Below are positions 1 to 10,000 of a stretch of DNA of 64,000 nucleotides, piece by piece. Every line of letters begins with the position of its first letter. The stretch's first letter is position 1. Origin of the DNA: Algivirga pacifica (GTDB lineage: Bacteria; Bacteroidota; Bacteroidia; Cytophagales; Flammeovirgaceae); assembly GCF_039543525.1 (NCBI RefSeq), contig NZ_BAABJX010000021.1, positions 1 to 64,000 of the forward strand, in the 5' to 3' direction. The notes beneath the pieces are model-generated. The model had not been told where the DNA came from. It did not search any database and was given only the letters and a program-made list of their open reading frames with translations. Position numbers and translations under genes: made by a program.

Positions 1-62
1 TCAGTTGGTAGAGCATAGGACTGAAAATCCTTGTGTCGGTGGTTCGAATCCACTCAACACCA
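1..62 (+). tRNA. tRNA-Phe (GAA), 5' end missing
   Basis: The window starts inside a tRNA. An anticodon stem GGA/TCC encloses the loop CTGAAAA, so the anticodon is GAA (Phe). The T arm (GGTGG-TTCGAAT-CCACT) ends at 54, followed by the 3' acceptor strand CAACACC (55-61) and discriminator A62. CCA is not encoded beyond this. The D-arm start and the 5' acceptor strand lie outside the window. Confidence 0.93.
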
Positions 63-71
63 CTTCTCTTG

Positions 72-101
72 AAGGACTTATCATTGATAAGTCCTTTTTT
101 T
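72..101 (+). terminator. Rho-independent terminator of the tRNA-Phe transcript
   Basis: An 11-bp perfect stem (AAGGACTTATC with its complement, 3-nt loop) is followed directly by a run of seven T. It lies 10 nt after the tRNA and just before the 3' end of the convergent PP2C-like gene. Confidence 0.85.
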
Positions 102-107
102 GTGCCT

Positions 108-1262
108 TTATCCTTCAAATGGGATAAATACAAACGTCCCTGCCTTTAGCTTCCCATTAAAGCGGGTAATCAAGCGGTGGTTTTCTGGATTTTCATAATA
201 CAGCTTGGCAATACTGAATGCCGTATCCCCCTTCTCTACCCAGTGGATTCCTTTAACAGGGACCACAAACCAACGCTCCCCCATCTTCACTTTACTTTCG
301 ATAGCCGCAGGAGCATAGATATTGAATAGTTCTGCAACCGTTGTTCTGGAGTATTGATTTTTGGTATCTCGGAATAACCCATACATACGATACTGTTTCT
401 TATCGTAGGGATCAAAAGCTTCCTCACGGATTGCGTTTATCTGTTGCTTTTTATCAGCCTGTAGTTCCTTTATTTGCCCTATCAATTCTTCCACTTTCAG
501 CTGTTCTTCTTGTCTTATAGCATCCTTACTTTCCAGCTTCTGCTCCCAATAAGTTTCATAAGAAAAAAATAGCAATAACATTAAAGCCGCAAAAAGGGAA
601 AATACCAAAAAAGTAGCGTAGGCATTTCTATCCAAGAAGCTTAATGAAAACCGTTTTGAATTTACGGGTGTTCTTGATTCGGTATTGATCGTGGTAGGTA
701 CATCCCCTCCTTCTAATAGTTCTCTTTCGATCAATACACCCCACTCCTTGTTTTCTTCTTTTGAAGTCAGCAATTGATCGATCTTTCCTTGGGTACTCAG
801 CTTATTATCTTTAAGTATATTTTCAATTTGTTCTTCCGAAACTCCTTGCAAGGCTACCGCTGACAATACCAATAACTTATCCGTAGGCTTTAGCGAAAGC
901 TGTGCTTTATACAAGCGATTTCCTGGGGACTGCCCTAAGTACTTTAACTTTCCTTCTGACATCAGAAAAATTGCACAAGACTGTCTGCAGACCCAATGAA
1001 TTTTATCTTCTTTGATGGCTACAGCAATCCCCTCTGACATCATTGTTTCGTCAAAACCTGTTCGTTGACAAGCCGCTTGAAAGGTGTTCTCTGACAAATC
1101 AAGAAGTGCCTGCATCACTCCTTCTGCGATTCTTTTCTTTGCGATCTCTGTATATGTTCCATCAATTGCCACAAAAGTAGCCGTATGCTGCAGTTGTTGT
1201 TTTGAGCTATATAACGTTTGCTTTGAGGGATGGGCAATCCCAAAAAAATCGTAGCTTATCAT
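108..1262 (-). CDS. PP2C-like membrane protein with C-terminal LysM-like domain
   Basis: This 384-residue protein has an N-terminal region (about 1-185) with a PP2C-phosphatase-like layout: an early FVAIDGTY strand, then SEGIAVAI and KLLVLSA. The usual DGxG metal motifs are poorly kept, so catalysis is doubtful. One membrane segment lies near 215-238, followed by a charged coiled coil (240-280). The C-terminus (about 340-384) reads like LysM, with GDTAFSIAKLYY and FIPF. The topology suggests a cytoplasmic phosphatase-like head and a periplasmic peptidoglycan-binding tail. It is the last gene of a three-gene operon, 6 nt after the AcpH-like gene. The domain order is read from sequence; the function is inferred. 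Confidence 0.6.
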   Translation of the reverse strand: MISYDFFGIAHPSKQTLYSSKQQLQHTATFVAIDGTYTEIAKKRIAEGVMQALLDLSENTFQAACQRTGFDETMMSEGIAVAIKEDKIHWVCRQSCAIFLMSEGKLKYLGQSPGNRLYKAQLSLKPTDKLLVLSAVALQGVSEEQIENILKDNKLSTQGKIDQLLTSKEENKEWGVLIERELLEGGDVPTTINTESRTPVNSKRFSLSFLDRNAYATFLVFSLFAALMLLLFFSYETYWEQKLESKDAIRQEEQLKVEELIGQIKELQADKKQQINAIREEAFDPYDKKQYRMYGLFRDTKNQYSRTTVAELFNIYAPAAIESKVKMGERWFVVPVKGIHWVEKGDTAFSIAKLYYENPENHRLITRFNGKLKAGTFVFIPFEG

Positions 1263-1268
1263 GTTTGT

Positions 1269-1856
1269 TTATTTGTTTTGACTTCTGACCTCTTGCACAT
1301 ATTCCTGTAGCAAAGGAAAAAAGCGCTGAAAATGCTCCTTTAATTCCTCATAGTGTGCTGTCAATTGCACTATAGCTTCTCCTATACCTGCTTTCCCTCC
1401 TGTTCTCCGATTAATTCCCTGAAGGGCTTGTCCTATTCCTTCTACTGTCGCATAACTAAGCAACCAATTATCTGCTTTCATATAAGGGAGTATATACTTG
1501 ACTCTTTCTGGTAGATACGCATCAAATTTCTCCATGGTATCGTAGAAATGTAAGCTCTCTTGCTCCAAAGACTCCTCACAGTAATCCGACCAATTAGCCG
1601 CAAGGAAATGATCATAGAACATATCAATCACCACAGGGGTATATCGCTTAAAGTAAGGTTTTAGGAGCTGTTTACTCTCTTCAAAAATAGGATGAGTATC
1701 CGTAAAAACATCAATCAGGCGATGTAGACGAATCCCTGCTGACAGTTTGGGAGGATAATGGTCCAAGTTTCTTCCTTTGACAAAATCCCCTAGGAAATTG
1801 CCCACCATTTCTTCCTCATCATGACGAGAAAGATAAATATGTGCTAAAAAATTCAT
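1269..1856 (-). CDS. Acyl carrier protein phosphodiesterase-like protein (AcpH family)
   Basis: The 195-residue protein starts MNFLAHIYLS and carries the family signatures GNFLGDFVKG, IRLHRLIDVFTD and DMFYDHFLAANW, which define ACP phosphodiesterase (AcpH) homologues. Members remove the 4'-phosphopantetheine arm from acyl carrier protein; the HD-like His/Asp residues (H46, D50, D80, H83 region) are present. Its length matches the family (about 190-200). The start codon overlaps the stop of the upstream WYL gene by ATGA, suggesting translational coupling. In Bacteroidota this family is poorly studied, so the substrate is inferred. Confidence 0.8.
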   Translation of the reverse strand: MNFLAHIYLSRHDEEEMVGNFLGDFVKGRNLDHYPPKLSAGIRLHRLIDVFTDTHPIFEESKQLLKPYFKRYTPVVIDMFYDHFLAANWSDYCEESLEQESLHFYDTMEKFDAYLPERVKYILPYMKADNWLLSYATVEGIGQALQGINRRTGGKAGIGEAIVQLTAHYEELKEHFQRFFPLLQEYVQEVRSQNK

Positions 1857-2875
1857 GCTTTATTTTCCAGTTTGTCATAAGCATTCAATGCCTGTTGAAA
1901 AGCATTCTTAATTTCATCCCTCAAAAAGGCTGGTTCCAGAATACGAACATTAGGACCAAAGCTCATCAACCAGCTTCTCAACTCAAAATTGTTCACTAAT
2001 TTCAAGCGAACGATACACGCTCCCCCTTCCTCTTTGAGTATCTCTTGTGTCGGGTGTACCGGTGAGGTTTTAATATAATTAGCCGTTTGTTGATCAAAGG
2101 CCAATAGGATCTCCTGTGGTTCCTCCGCTAAGGCCGTTACCCCCAAACAATAGCGAAAAAAGTTATCGGGCTCAAAATTCACTGCATCAGCAGGCACCAG
2201 TTCTTTGTGTATATCTGCAACCTCCTCAATACGATCGACTCCAAAAGTCTGTACACGATCACGTTCTTCCACATAACCGGTCAAATACCACAAGTCATTG
2301 TATTCTTTCAGAAGGTAGGCGTGTACCGTATATTTTTGAGGCTCCTCAGCGCCAAATTTACGATAGGTAATCTCTACCACTTTTTGTTCCTTGACGTAAC
2401 GAATCATCTTACCCAACATCTCACTTCCCTTGGTATAATCTGACTTCTGTATCTGTATCACCTTGTTGAAAGGGAGGCCTTCATCATTACCCATAGCCGT
2501 CATTTCCACTCCATCCAATACCTTATCTACCGCATCTGAAAACTCTGTAAATACCGGTAAATCCCTGAAGCCTTCCAACATTACACCCACAAACTGCAGG
2601 GCCTCTACATTATCTGCCGAAAGGTTCATGCCCATCAGCTTAAATTTAGAATCCGCATAATAATATCCTTTTTCCCTTTTACTATAGGCAATAGGTGCCT
2701 CGAATTCCATCCGCATGGCATTCAGGTCCTTTTCAATGGTAGACTCTGACCTCACCCCAAATTTATCCTGGCAAGCTTCAAGTAAATCAAGTTTGGAAGG
2801 GTAAGGGTGTTGCTTACTTCTGATCATATGATCAATGAGCATGTATCGTAAAAAAGATAGCTTACTACTTCTCAT
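1853..2875 (-). CDS. WYL-domain transcriptional regulator (HTH-WYL-WCX)
   Basis: The 340-residue protein has an N-terminal winged helix (about 10-75, DLLEACQDKFGVRSESTIEKD), a central WYL domain (about 155-225, with EITYRKFG, VHAYLLKEYNDLWYLTGY and FGVDRIEEV) and a C-terminal WCX-type region ending in RSWLMSFGPNVRILEP. WYL domains are thought to bind nucleic-acid or nucleotide ligands. It is the first gene of an operon with acpH-like and PP2C-like genes. A paralogue of the same length lies at 36160-37182. Its targets are unknown. Confidence 0.85.
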   Translation of the reverse strand: MRSSKLSFLRYMLIDHMIRSKQHPYPSKLDLLEACQDKFGVRSESTIEKDLNAMRMEFEAPIAYSKREKGYYYADSKFKLMGMNLSADNVEALQFVGVMLEGFRDLPVFTEFSDAVDKVLDGVEMTAMGNDEGLPFNKVIQIQKSDYTKGSEMLGKMIRYVKEQKVVEITYRKFGAEEPQKYTVHAYLLKEYNDLWYLTGYVEERDRVQTFGVDRIEEVADIHKELVPADAVNFEPDNFFRYCLGVTALAEEPQEILLAFDQQTANYIKTSPVHPTQEILKEEGGACIVRLKLVNNFELRSWLMSFGPNVRILEPAFLRDEIKNAFQQALNAYDKLENKA

Positions 2876-2965
2876 AGGTAATTGGAAAAAGTTCTAAAAG
2901 GTACGCTTTGAAAAATAAAAAGTCTATACTACAAAAAATATAGGGAAGAAGTAAGCTTAAAAAAG

Positions 2966-3107
2966 GTTGAATCGTTGAATTTCACCTTTGGTGAGATGAA
3001 TTGGGCTTTGCCCGTTGATTCGAGTTGAATTGTTGATTGATATATACTTGTGCTCATACAACGATTCAACTCGAATCAACGGGCAAAGCCCAATTCAACG
3101 ATTCAAC
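2966..3107. repeat. Dispersed nested palindrome (GTTGA/TTCG-type repeat)
   Basis: Arms of about 50 nt starting GTTGAATCGTTGAATT are matched by the reverse-complement arm ending near 3107, with GGGCTTTGCCC hairpins inside. The same words recur at 12433-12571, 21478-21616 and, more distantly, 22527-23090 and 52117-52287. It lies between the 5' end of the WYL gene and the 3' end of the acylphosphatase gene. Confidence 0.85.
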
Positions 3108-3120
3108 ATGAAGTATATGG

Positions 3121-3399
3121 CTAATTTAATTGCTTCATCTCAAAAGAAGTATACCCCATATAAGCTCCAGAGGTGATCTGTATACTCTTCACCCGACATT
3201 CCGGAGATCCTTTTTTGCACCAGGATAGCATTTTGGCCAATTCAGGAGCATTTCCTTCTATTTCCATATAAATAGCATCATCCGCAGCAGACAATACAAA
3301 TCCTTTGATTCCTAATTTATTGGCTTGCTCACAAGTATATTTTGGGTAGTTGATAGCCTTCACATTGCCTTTTACGGTTACTTTTAGGTGGTTGATCAT
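3121..3399 (-). CDS. Acylphosphatase-like protein, catalytic residues lost
   Basis: The 92-residue protein has the length and strand pattern of acylphosphatase: VTVKGNVKAINYPKYTCEQANKLGIKGFVLSA in the position of the usual V.GRVQGVGFR...A..LGL.GWVRN. The catalytic Arg of the GVGFR loop is replaced by the AINYP stretch, and the catalytic Asn after GWV is Ser (GFVLS). The fold is therefore supported but acyl-phosphate hydrolysis is doubtful. It stands alone between a palindromic repeat and a divergent radical SAM gene. Confidence 0.7.
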   Translation of the reverse strand: MINHLKVTVKGNVKAINYPKYTCEQANKLGIKGFVLSAADDAIYMEIEGNAPELAKMLSWCKKGSPECRVKSIQITSGAYMGYTSFEMKQLN

Positions 3400-3435
3400 A
3401 GTATGGTTGTCTTACATAGTTAGAAATGTTTTTTT

Positions 3436-3472
3436 AGAACTTGTTTGGAATACGCCCTCCAAACAAGCTCTT
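3436..3472. repeat. Short hairpin sharing the ends of the 32.5-kb MITE-like element
   Basis: AGAACTTGTTTGGA and TCCAAACAAGCTCT form a 14-bp near-perfect stem. The same CTTGTTTGGAATAC word makes the terminal inverted repeats of the element at 32503-32672. It may be a deletion remnant of that element, or a small transcription-blocking hairpin in this divergent intergenic region. Confidence 0.55.
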
Positions 3473-3631
3473 AATTAAACCTTCTCAATGACAAGGATTA
3501 ATCGCTCCCATTAAACTACTATAGAGAAGGTATAATAATTGTGCACTTCTGATTTGTTAAGAAAAGCATGCATAGAAATAAGGGAAAATAACTTATGCCT
3601 TTTATCTTTATCTTCTACAACCTTACATGCC

Positions 3632-4660
3632 ATGAAAATTAGAAACCACTACCAAGACTTTTTACAGTTACTCGATAAAGGAAGCCTCAAAAAGGTCATG
3701 AACGGGGTCCGCCTTTTAGGTTCTTACTATTTATCCAAATGGAGTAAACAGAATATTCATGGTGGAATGCCCATTAGTGTTGCCTTTGAGCCCACTACAT
3801 CCTGTAACCTTCGATGCCCTGAATGCCCTAGTGGACTACGTTCTTTTAGCCGTCCAACGGGGATGCTCTCTGCTTCCTTCTTCCAAGAAAAAATAGATGA
3901 ACTCGCTCCTTACTTACTCTACCTTACCTTCTATTTTCAAGGAGAACCTTACTTACATCCTAACTTCCTGGAGATGGTCTCTTACGCCAACAAGAAAAAG
4001 ATTTATACCGCTACCTCCACCAATGCGCATTACCTAAGCAGTGAACAAGCAAAGAAAACGGTAGAATCAGGCTTGAATCGTTTGATTATCTCTATTGATG
4101 GCACAACACAAGAAACCTACAGTGCGTACCGTGTGGGAGGTAAACTTCATAAAGTGATTGAAGGAACAAGAGAAGTAGTTCGTTGGAAAAAGCAACTCAA
4201 CTCCCCTACCCCTCATATTATCTTTCAGTTTCTGGTCGTGCGTCCCAACGAGCATCAAATCGAGGAAGTACACCAACTTGCTAAAGAACTTGGTGTGAAT
4301 GAAGTAAAACTAAAGACAGCCCAGATCTACGATTATGAGCAAGGCTCCCCATTGATTCCCACACTCGACCAATACAGTCGATATGCCAAAAAAAACGATA
4401 GTACTTATCAGATAAAAAACCCACTCGATCACAGTTGCTGGAAAATGTGGCATTCCTGTGTTATTACCTGGGATGGAAAAATAGTTCCTTGTTGCTTTGA
4501 CAAAGACGCCCATCACCAACTAGGGGACCTTTCCCAAAAAAGATTTCGGGAAGAGTGGAAAAGTCCTGCCTATCAAAAATTTCGACAACAACTCCTGAAA
4601 GGACGATCGCAGATTGAGATTTGTAAGAACTGTACGGAAGGGACGAAGGTGTTTGTTTAG
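3632..4660 (+). CDS. Radical SAM protein with SPASM domain
   Basis: I take the ATG at 3632 (342 residues) over a further-upstream TTG at 3539, because the homologous region starts near MKIRNHYQ. The 4Fe-4S motif CNLRCPEC (CxxxCxxC) is at about residues 55-62, followed by the glycine-rich FYFQGEP and LIISIDGTTQETY strands. The C-terminal SPASM region holds the Cys cluster HSCWKMWHSC, IVPCCFD and ICKNC. Such proteins modify peptides, sugars or enzymes using SAM-derived radicals. No neighbouring precursor peptide is visible, so the substrate is unknown. Confidence 0.88.
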   Translation: MKIRNHYQDFLQLLDKGSLKKVMNGVRLLGSYYLSKWSKQNIHGGMPISVAFEPTTSCNLRCPECPSGLRSFSRPTGMLSASFFQEKIDELAPYLLYLTFYFQGEPYLHPNFLEMVSYANKKKIYTATSTNAHYLSSEQAKKTVESGLNRLIISIDGTTQETYSAYRVGGKLHKVIEGTREVVRWKKQLNSPTPHIIFQFLVVRPNEHQIEEVHQLAKELGVNEVKLKTAQIYDYEQGSPLIPTLDQYSRYAKKNDSTYQIKNPLDHSCWKMWHSCVITWDGKIVPCCFDKDAHHQLGDLSQKRFREEWKSPAYQKFRQQLLKGRSQIEICKNCTEGTKVFV

Positions 4661-4663
4661 TTT

Positions 4664-4696
4664 GGAGTTAGGAGTTAGGAGTTAGGAGTTAGGAGT
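4664..4696 (+). repeat. Heptamer tandem repeat (GGAGTTA)
   Basis: Four full copies plus a partial copy of GGAGTTA follow the radical SAM stop codon directly. It is a simple-sequence tract that may vary in copy number; no function is visible. Confidence 0.9.
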
Positions 4697-4736
4697 GAAA
4701 TTTAAAACTCATAACTCATAACTGAATAACTGTTCA

Positions 4737-5570
4737 TTATTCACTACTCACTGGCAACTCCTTTCTACTGCCCCACTCGCTCCAAGACCCATCATATACC
4801 GTAAGCTGATCATACCCAAGGATACTCGCTCCTAAAGCCAGGATACAAGCGGTCACCCCTGATCCACAAGAGAAAATTAAGCGATCTCCTTTTATTTTAT
4901 TTTTGAATATCCCTCTCAGTTCCTCTTCTCCTAACAGTGTTCCTTCTGCTGTTTGCAGGGAGGTATAAGGAATGTTTTCAGAGGATGGAATATGGCCACT
5001 TCTCATGCCTTCCCTAGGTTCTGCTATGGCTCCGGTAAAACGGGCTGTTCCACGAGCATCCAATATTGTCGTTGTTTCGCTTCCTATTTCTTGTAATACT
5101 TCCTCTGCATCACAAAAGTACCCTGTTTGCTCTTCCGCTGTAAAATTACCTAAAGGTCCTTGATAGTGCTGCAGGGATCTTACCTCTCCTCCCATCTTTT
5201 CCCAAGCTGGTAATCCTCCATCCAGAATTGCTACGTTCTGGTGTCCCATAGCTTTGAATAACCACCAGGCTCTTCCTGCAGAATATAGTCCATGCTGATC
5301 ATACACCACTATTTGACTCTCTTGGTTGACTCCCAACTTTTGTGCCTCTGCAGCAAACTGCTCAGAAGAAGGACGTGTATTAGGAAGGGAGCTACCCTGG
5401 TCGCTAAATGCTTTTTTAATATCAAAATATCGGGTACCAGGAATATAGCGATCTGCTAGGGTATCTGCTTGCTGTCCCGCTTTGGGCAAGGTCGCATCCA
5501 AGATCACAAGGTTAGAATCGTGTAGATGAGCTTTCAGCCAATCTGCTGTTACAAGGTGTTGTTGGTTCAT
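4737..5570 (-). CDS. sseA: 3-mercaptopyruvate/thiosulfate sulfurtransferase (tandem rhodanese)
   Basis: The 277-residue protein has two rhodanese domains (about 1-135 and 160-277). The inactive N-terminal domain carries LVILDATLP and RYFDI. The C-terminal domain carries the active-site loop FSCGSGVTACILALG; the CG[ST]GVT form is typical of mercaptopyruvate sulfurtransferases rather than thiosulfate rhodaneses (CRxGxx). It transfers sulfane sulfur to an acceptor in the cytoplasm. Length matches SseA (about 280). It is monocistronic and convergent with the radical SAM gene. Confidence 0.88.
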   Translation of the reverse strand: MNQQHLVTADWLKAHLHDSNLVILDATLPKAGQQADTLADRYIPGTRYFDIKKAFSDQGSSLPNTRPSSEQFAAEAQKLGVNQESQIVVYDQHGLYSAGRAWWLFKAMGHQNVAILDGGLPAWEKMGGEVRSLQHYQGPLGNFTAEEQTGYFCDAEEVLQEIGSETTTILDARGTARFTGAIAEPREGMRSGHIPSSENIPYTSLQTAEGTLLGEEELRGIFKNKIKGDRLIFSCGSGVTACILALGASILGYDQLTVYDGSWSEWGSRKELPVSSE

Positions 5571-5765
5571 TTATTGGTATTATCTATATGAAAAATTGTT
5601 CTTGAAATTTCACAAATAAAAGCATTCGAATCAAAACATAGATTATTCGTAGACAATTAGTGGACAAGAATAGAAAAGTCTTCTAATTACCTATTCTTTC
5701 TCAGGTAAATCCAATACTTTCAGGAATGTAATTGATTTCCTGATTATTAACTTTCGATTTTATTT

Positions 5766-6065
5766 ATGAGTAATCCATCCAATACTGATTTAGCAAAATC
5801 AACTATCAACTATACTCATGTACTGTGGAGTATATGTGTTCCCTTTTTACTTCCCATTAGTCTGGTTTTATTCTTCTCTTCCGCTAATATTCCGATGATT
5901 ATAGGAAGTGGTGTCGTATGTTTTCCTTTATTGATTCTCGCATTTATTCAGATACAATATCTATCTGATGTACAAAAAGGAGTCAAGCGAATTTCGTATC
6001 TATTGCTTCCCATTTCGCTGATTATTGGACTCCGTTTTTTTTACGCAATGTCTACTTTATTCTAA
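5766..6065 (+). CDS. Small membrane protein, unknown function
   Basis: The 99-residue protein has three likely membrane segments (about 18-38, 42-64, 76-95), rich in Ile, Leu and Phe, with a short polar N-terminus. I do not recognise the family. It is preceded by an AT-rich intergenic region (5571-5765) in which nothing else is evident. It is kept because a normal ATG, hydrophobic pattern and free flanking space make it a plausible gene. Confidence 0.55.
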   Translation: MSNPSNTDLAKSTINYTHVLWSICVPFLLPISLVLFFSSANIPMIIGSGVVCFPLLILAFIQIQYLSDVQKGVKRISYLLLPISLIIGLRFFYAMSTLF

Positions 6066-6249
6066 TCCTCATTATACTTGCGTATTTCAGTACCTTATCA
6101 GGGAAAATTTTCTCCTTGGTAAGGTTTTTTGCTTTTATATAGGATGAAGGATGAAGAATAAATTTACAATCATTAACATACCTCTCCAAGACATTCGGAG
6201 GATGTGCCCTACCTTTGTAAAGATTTAAATAAAGTATTGAACACATTTT

Positions 6250-6993
6250 ATGTCTGTATTACCAAACGTAGCGGAACTGTCGCCAGAGAAAGATGCGATG
6301 GGATTGGCCATTGAGGAGTACCACCGTACTGGAGATGAGTCTATTGAAGTGATTGTTAACTCTGATTTTAGCGACCCGGATGTTATCCCGGCAGCCCTTC
6401 TTTTCCGTATGGGTGAGGAGCTTCCGGAACTAGAAAGGGTAGCCTTGGATGCTTGTCAAGGTGAGATTCTGGATATTGGAGCAGGAAGTGGCTCTCATGC
6501 CTTAATGTTACAACAAGCTGGAAAGGATGTTACGGCCATGGACATTTCACCTCGCTCTATCAAAGTGGCAAAGGAAAGAGGTGTGCAGAAAGTCTTGCAG
6601 GAAAATATTTTCTTCTACGAAAAGAAGCAATACGACACCCTGTTGATGCTTATGAATGGCATTGGATTGGTCGGTACCCTGGACGGTCTGGCCTATTTTC
6701 TGGAACATGCCAAGAAACTCTTAAAACCAGGAGGACAGTTAATCTTTGACTCTTCGGATATTATCTATCTCTATCAAGAAGAGGACGGCTCTTATTTAAT
6801 TGATATTGCCGGGGAATACTATGGACAACTCTCCTATTGGATGGAATATAAAGATATGAAAGGAGATCCTTTCGACTGGTTATATGTTGCCTTCCCTGTA
6901 TTGGAAGAGTATGCGGAAGCTGCAGGCTATGAAGCAGAAGTCTTGTATATGGGAGACCACCATGATTTTCTGGCTAAGCTTACCTTGAAATAA
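6250..6993 (+). CDS. Class I SAM-dependent methyltransferase
   Basis: The 247-residue protein carries motif I ILDIGAGSGSHAL (about 74-86), the acidic post-motif VTAMDISP, motif II-like YDTLLMLMNG and motif III LLKPGGQLIFDSSD. This is the Rossmann methyltransferase order. The N-terminal 60 residues and the C-terminal YEAEVLYMGDH region are not diagnostic, so the substrate is unknown. It is monocistronic and convergent with the mannosidase gene. Confidence 0.85.
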   Translation: MSVLPNVAELSPEKDAMGLAIEEYHRTGDESIEVIVNSDFSDPDVIPAALLFRMGEELPELERVALDACQGEILDIGAGSGSHALMLQQAGKDVTAMDISPRSIKVAKERGVQKVLQENIFFYEKKQYDTLLMLMNGIGLVGTLDGLAYFLEHAKKLLKPGGQLIFDSSDIIYLYQEEDGSYLIDIAGEYYGQLSYWMEYKDMKGDPFDWLYVAFPVLEEYAEAAGYEAEVLYMGDHHDFLAKLTLK

Positions 6994-7000
6994 GATCGAA

Positions 7001-7065
7001 GATGTCGTTTATTGGTTATCGCTTATCGTTTATAAACAATAAGCGATAACCGATAAACTGACATC
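7001..7065. terminator. Long bidirectional hairpin between convergent genes
   Basis: GGTTATCGCTTATCG pairs with its complement CGATAAGCGATAACC-like arm across an AT-rich loop, and outer GATGTC/GACATC words extend the stem. It sits between the 3' ends of the methyltransferase and mannosidase genes, so a bidirectional termination role is likely, although no clear T run follows. Confidence 0.6.
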
Positions 7066-7076
7066 ATTCAACAGCC

Positions 7077-10000
7077 TTATTTCACTGGTAACCCTTCCGG
7101 GTATACCACTAGTGTTTTTATCTCAAAAGGCTTAAAAGTCAACCCAAAACCTTTATCCTTCTGCTGTACTTTCTGTTGTTGTTCTTCCCCCATACTGGCA
7201 GAGAACAGCTGTGCTTCTGGAGCCTCCAAAAACTTTAAGGAACAAGTGGTTTGCCTTTGTGCTGTTTCATACAAACGAATCACCCAACCATCTCCTTTTT
7301 CTGATTTTTTCACCGTCTGCAATATTATATTGCTCGGTAGCCCTGTGAACAACTCACTCGGCATATCACTACCTCCTTGCTTGGATACCTTTTTCCCTAT
7401 CAACGGAGTGTTGTAAGCCTTAGCTGTCTGTATGACTTTTCCTCTTACATGATTACCCTCATGCGGAAAAATTGCATAACTAAACTGTTCCCCGCCAGTA
7501 TCTCCAGCAGCATCCTTGTTCCATGCCACCTTTTTGAGTTCCGGAAAATGATGCTTTCTTACTCCATAACTCAATGTCAAACGAATCCCTCCTTCCTTCA
7601 GGTTATAGGCGTATCGCGTATTGTCAATCAAGGCCACCCCATAATCATTCTCGGAGATATCTGCCCATTGATGTACACAAGTGGGTTTTTCCAGGGAGTC
7701 TGTTTCCAGATAACTCGAACGAGTGACGGGCATACTTCCCCATTGTATCCCATGATTGGCTATTGTCGCTGTAGAGGTTATTGGAAAATCCACCTCCAAT
7801 CTTTCCTTTTCATTCCAGTCTAACGCAGTTTCAAAGCTCAAAAGTTTGGAATCTCGATTGAGAACGATACGTTGCTCGATAGTCGAAGACTTATAGGTAC
7901 GACGCAAGGTGAAACCAGCCTGTAATGCATTCGCTTCATATGCTGTAAATGTGGCCTCTGAAGTAATTGGCACAAACCCTTTTTTTGTATCATGCGCGAC
8001 TGCTAATAGCCTGTTCTGTGTTTTTCCAGTGGGTACAATCTCCCGCTTTAATACTTTGTCATAATACCGCTCGATCTCCCCGTACTTATTAAAAACCACC
8101 TTTACCTTAGTATTTTCAAGGGTCCGTTTGCTTGCTGACAATGCCGGTACAATCGCCTTAGAAGAAGCTCCTTCTTTAAAATATAACTGTTTAAAACTCA
8201 TAGGTTGCCACGTATCTACCTGCACCAATAGCTTACCCTTTTCATTGATCGCTGAAGCTACTTCTTGCCCTTCTGCATCTACCAAATGAAACTTCCCTTT
8301 AGGCATATCCATATGAGGTAAGGTCACCACGCCTTCTCTTACCACACCCGCTGGGTTGAACGCCAATATCCCTTCCTGCTCAAAAGTCCTATTCTCCTGA
8401 ATTACCGACCAGGCTTCATCTCTTAACTTTCTAACCTCCAATTCCAATTCTGCTAACGTGCGATTGGCTTCCGTGAGGACCTCTGGCACAGCCATTCCGG
8501 TAATCACATCATGAAAATGGTGTACCAGTAACTGCTTCCAAAGGTCTGTCAACTGCTCTGCAGGATACTCCTTTCCATATTTTGTAGCCCATACACTCAG
8601 TACTTCTGCCTCTCTCAGCCGTTGCTCTACAGCCCTATTGTGTTTCTTGATTCCGTTGGCCATCATAAAAGTCCGTTGGATAAATCTTCTGGCCAGAATT
8701 CTTTGATCAAACACCTCAAAAGCCTCTTTATTTGCCAGTTGTTTATCCAGGTAGTCATTCATGTCTGTCCATTCAAGCTTCGGAAAAGAAGGTAGTTGAT
8801 GTCCATAGCGCATAAGCTCTATTTGATCTTCAGTACCTCCACCACCACCGTCCCCCCAACCGATCAACATCAGTTGTTTATCCGTACGGTCAGCATCCTT
8901 AAACTGCTCCCATGTACCTCTCGCTCTTCGTGGTCCGGGATCTGGAGCATTATAAGTTGTAATGAGTTCAGGCTTTTCAATTCTGTGACCGTGTACGGCT
9001 CCTATAAAAGGATATTCCCAGGCAGGAGTCGTTAATCCATTGACCAAAAGCTCACTCCCATCCATCCCTTTCCATCGATAAATAGAATGATCAATTTTAG
9101 GGGTATTGACACGCATAGCTACTAAGTGATCCAACCCAAAACTGTTCGCAATCTGTGGTAGGAATGGAGGATACCCGAATGTATCCGGCATAAATAACGC
9201 TTTCTTCTTAACCTTCAGTGTATCCGAAAAATATTGAAGTCCATACAGAAACTGCCGAACAATGCTTTCTCCCCCCGGAAGGTTCATGTCATTTTCCACA
9301 TAAGTACTTCCCTTGGCATTCCATTGTCCATTGCGGATTTTTTCTTGTACACGCTCAAAAAGATCAGGGTATAGCTTTGCTAAGCGCTCATAATGATAAG
9401 GGGTCGTAAAAACATAACGATACTCCGGATAGCGGTCCATAAGGTAGAGATTATTCAAGACCAATCGTTCAATCTTTTCATCCGTATGCTCAAAAGTCCA
9501 GCGCCAGGCACTATCCAAATGCCCATGCATCATAACAAATAAAGTAGGAGAAGATACAGCCATCGCCTGAATATCTTTAAATGCGGTCTCCACTTGAGGC
9601 ATAAGCTGTGCCAGTTTTCCCTGGAATGGCACTGTCCCCGCTTGATCCAAGTCCAAGGAGGCCATAATCTTATCGGCTAATGCTCGAATCTCCTTGTATC
9701 CATGTTCCTCCGGCTCCATAATGGATGCCGCTTCTACACACACCCTCAGATACCAGTATAGTTGATCTATTTGTGGATTTCTTTCTACGATACTAATTTC
9801 CCGATACCCTCTCGGTTGGTCAAAAACCCCAAAACTTTTCAAGCACAATTGCATATCCTCTACAGTCCCTTCTTCTTGCAATTGATTCAAGGACCAGTAA
9901 AAATGTTGTCTCAATAAGGCTGCTTTTACTTTTCCATTCATATAGATGGTGGTCTCAGGCCAGCCTACTAAAGACATGTCCATAGGCTTCAAACAAAAAA

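Noticed and set aside
3539..3631. Upstream TTG start for the radical SAM gene, adding 31 residues
   Set aside because: The added part is unlike the family and the ATG at 3632 gives a normal start.
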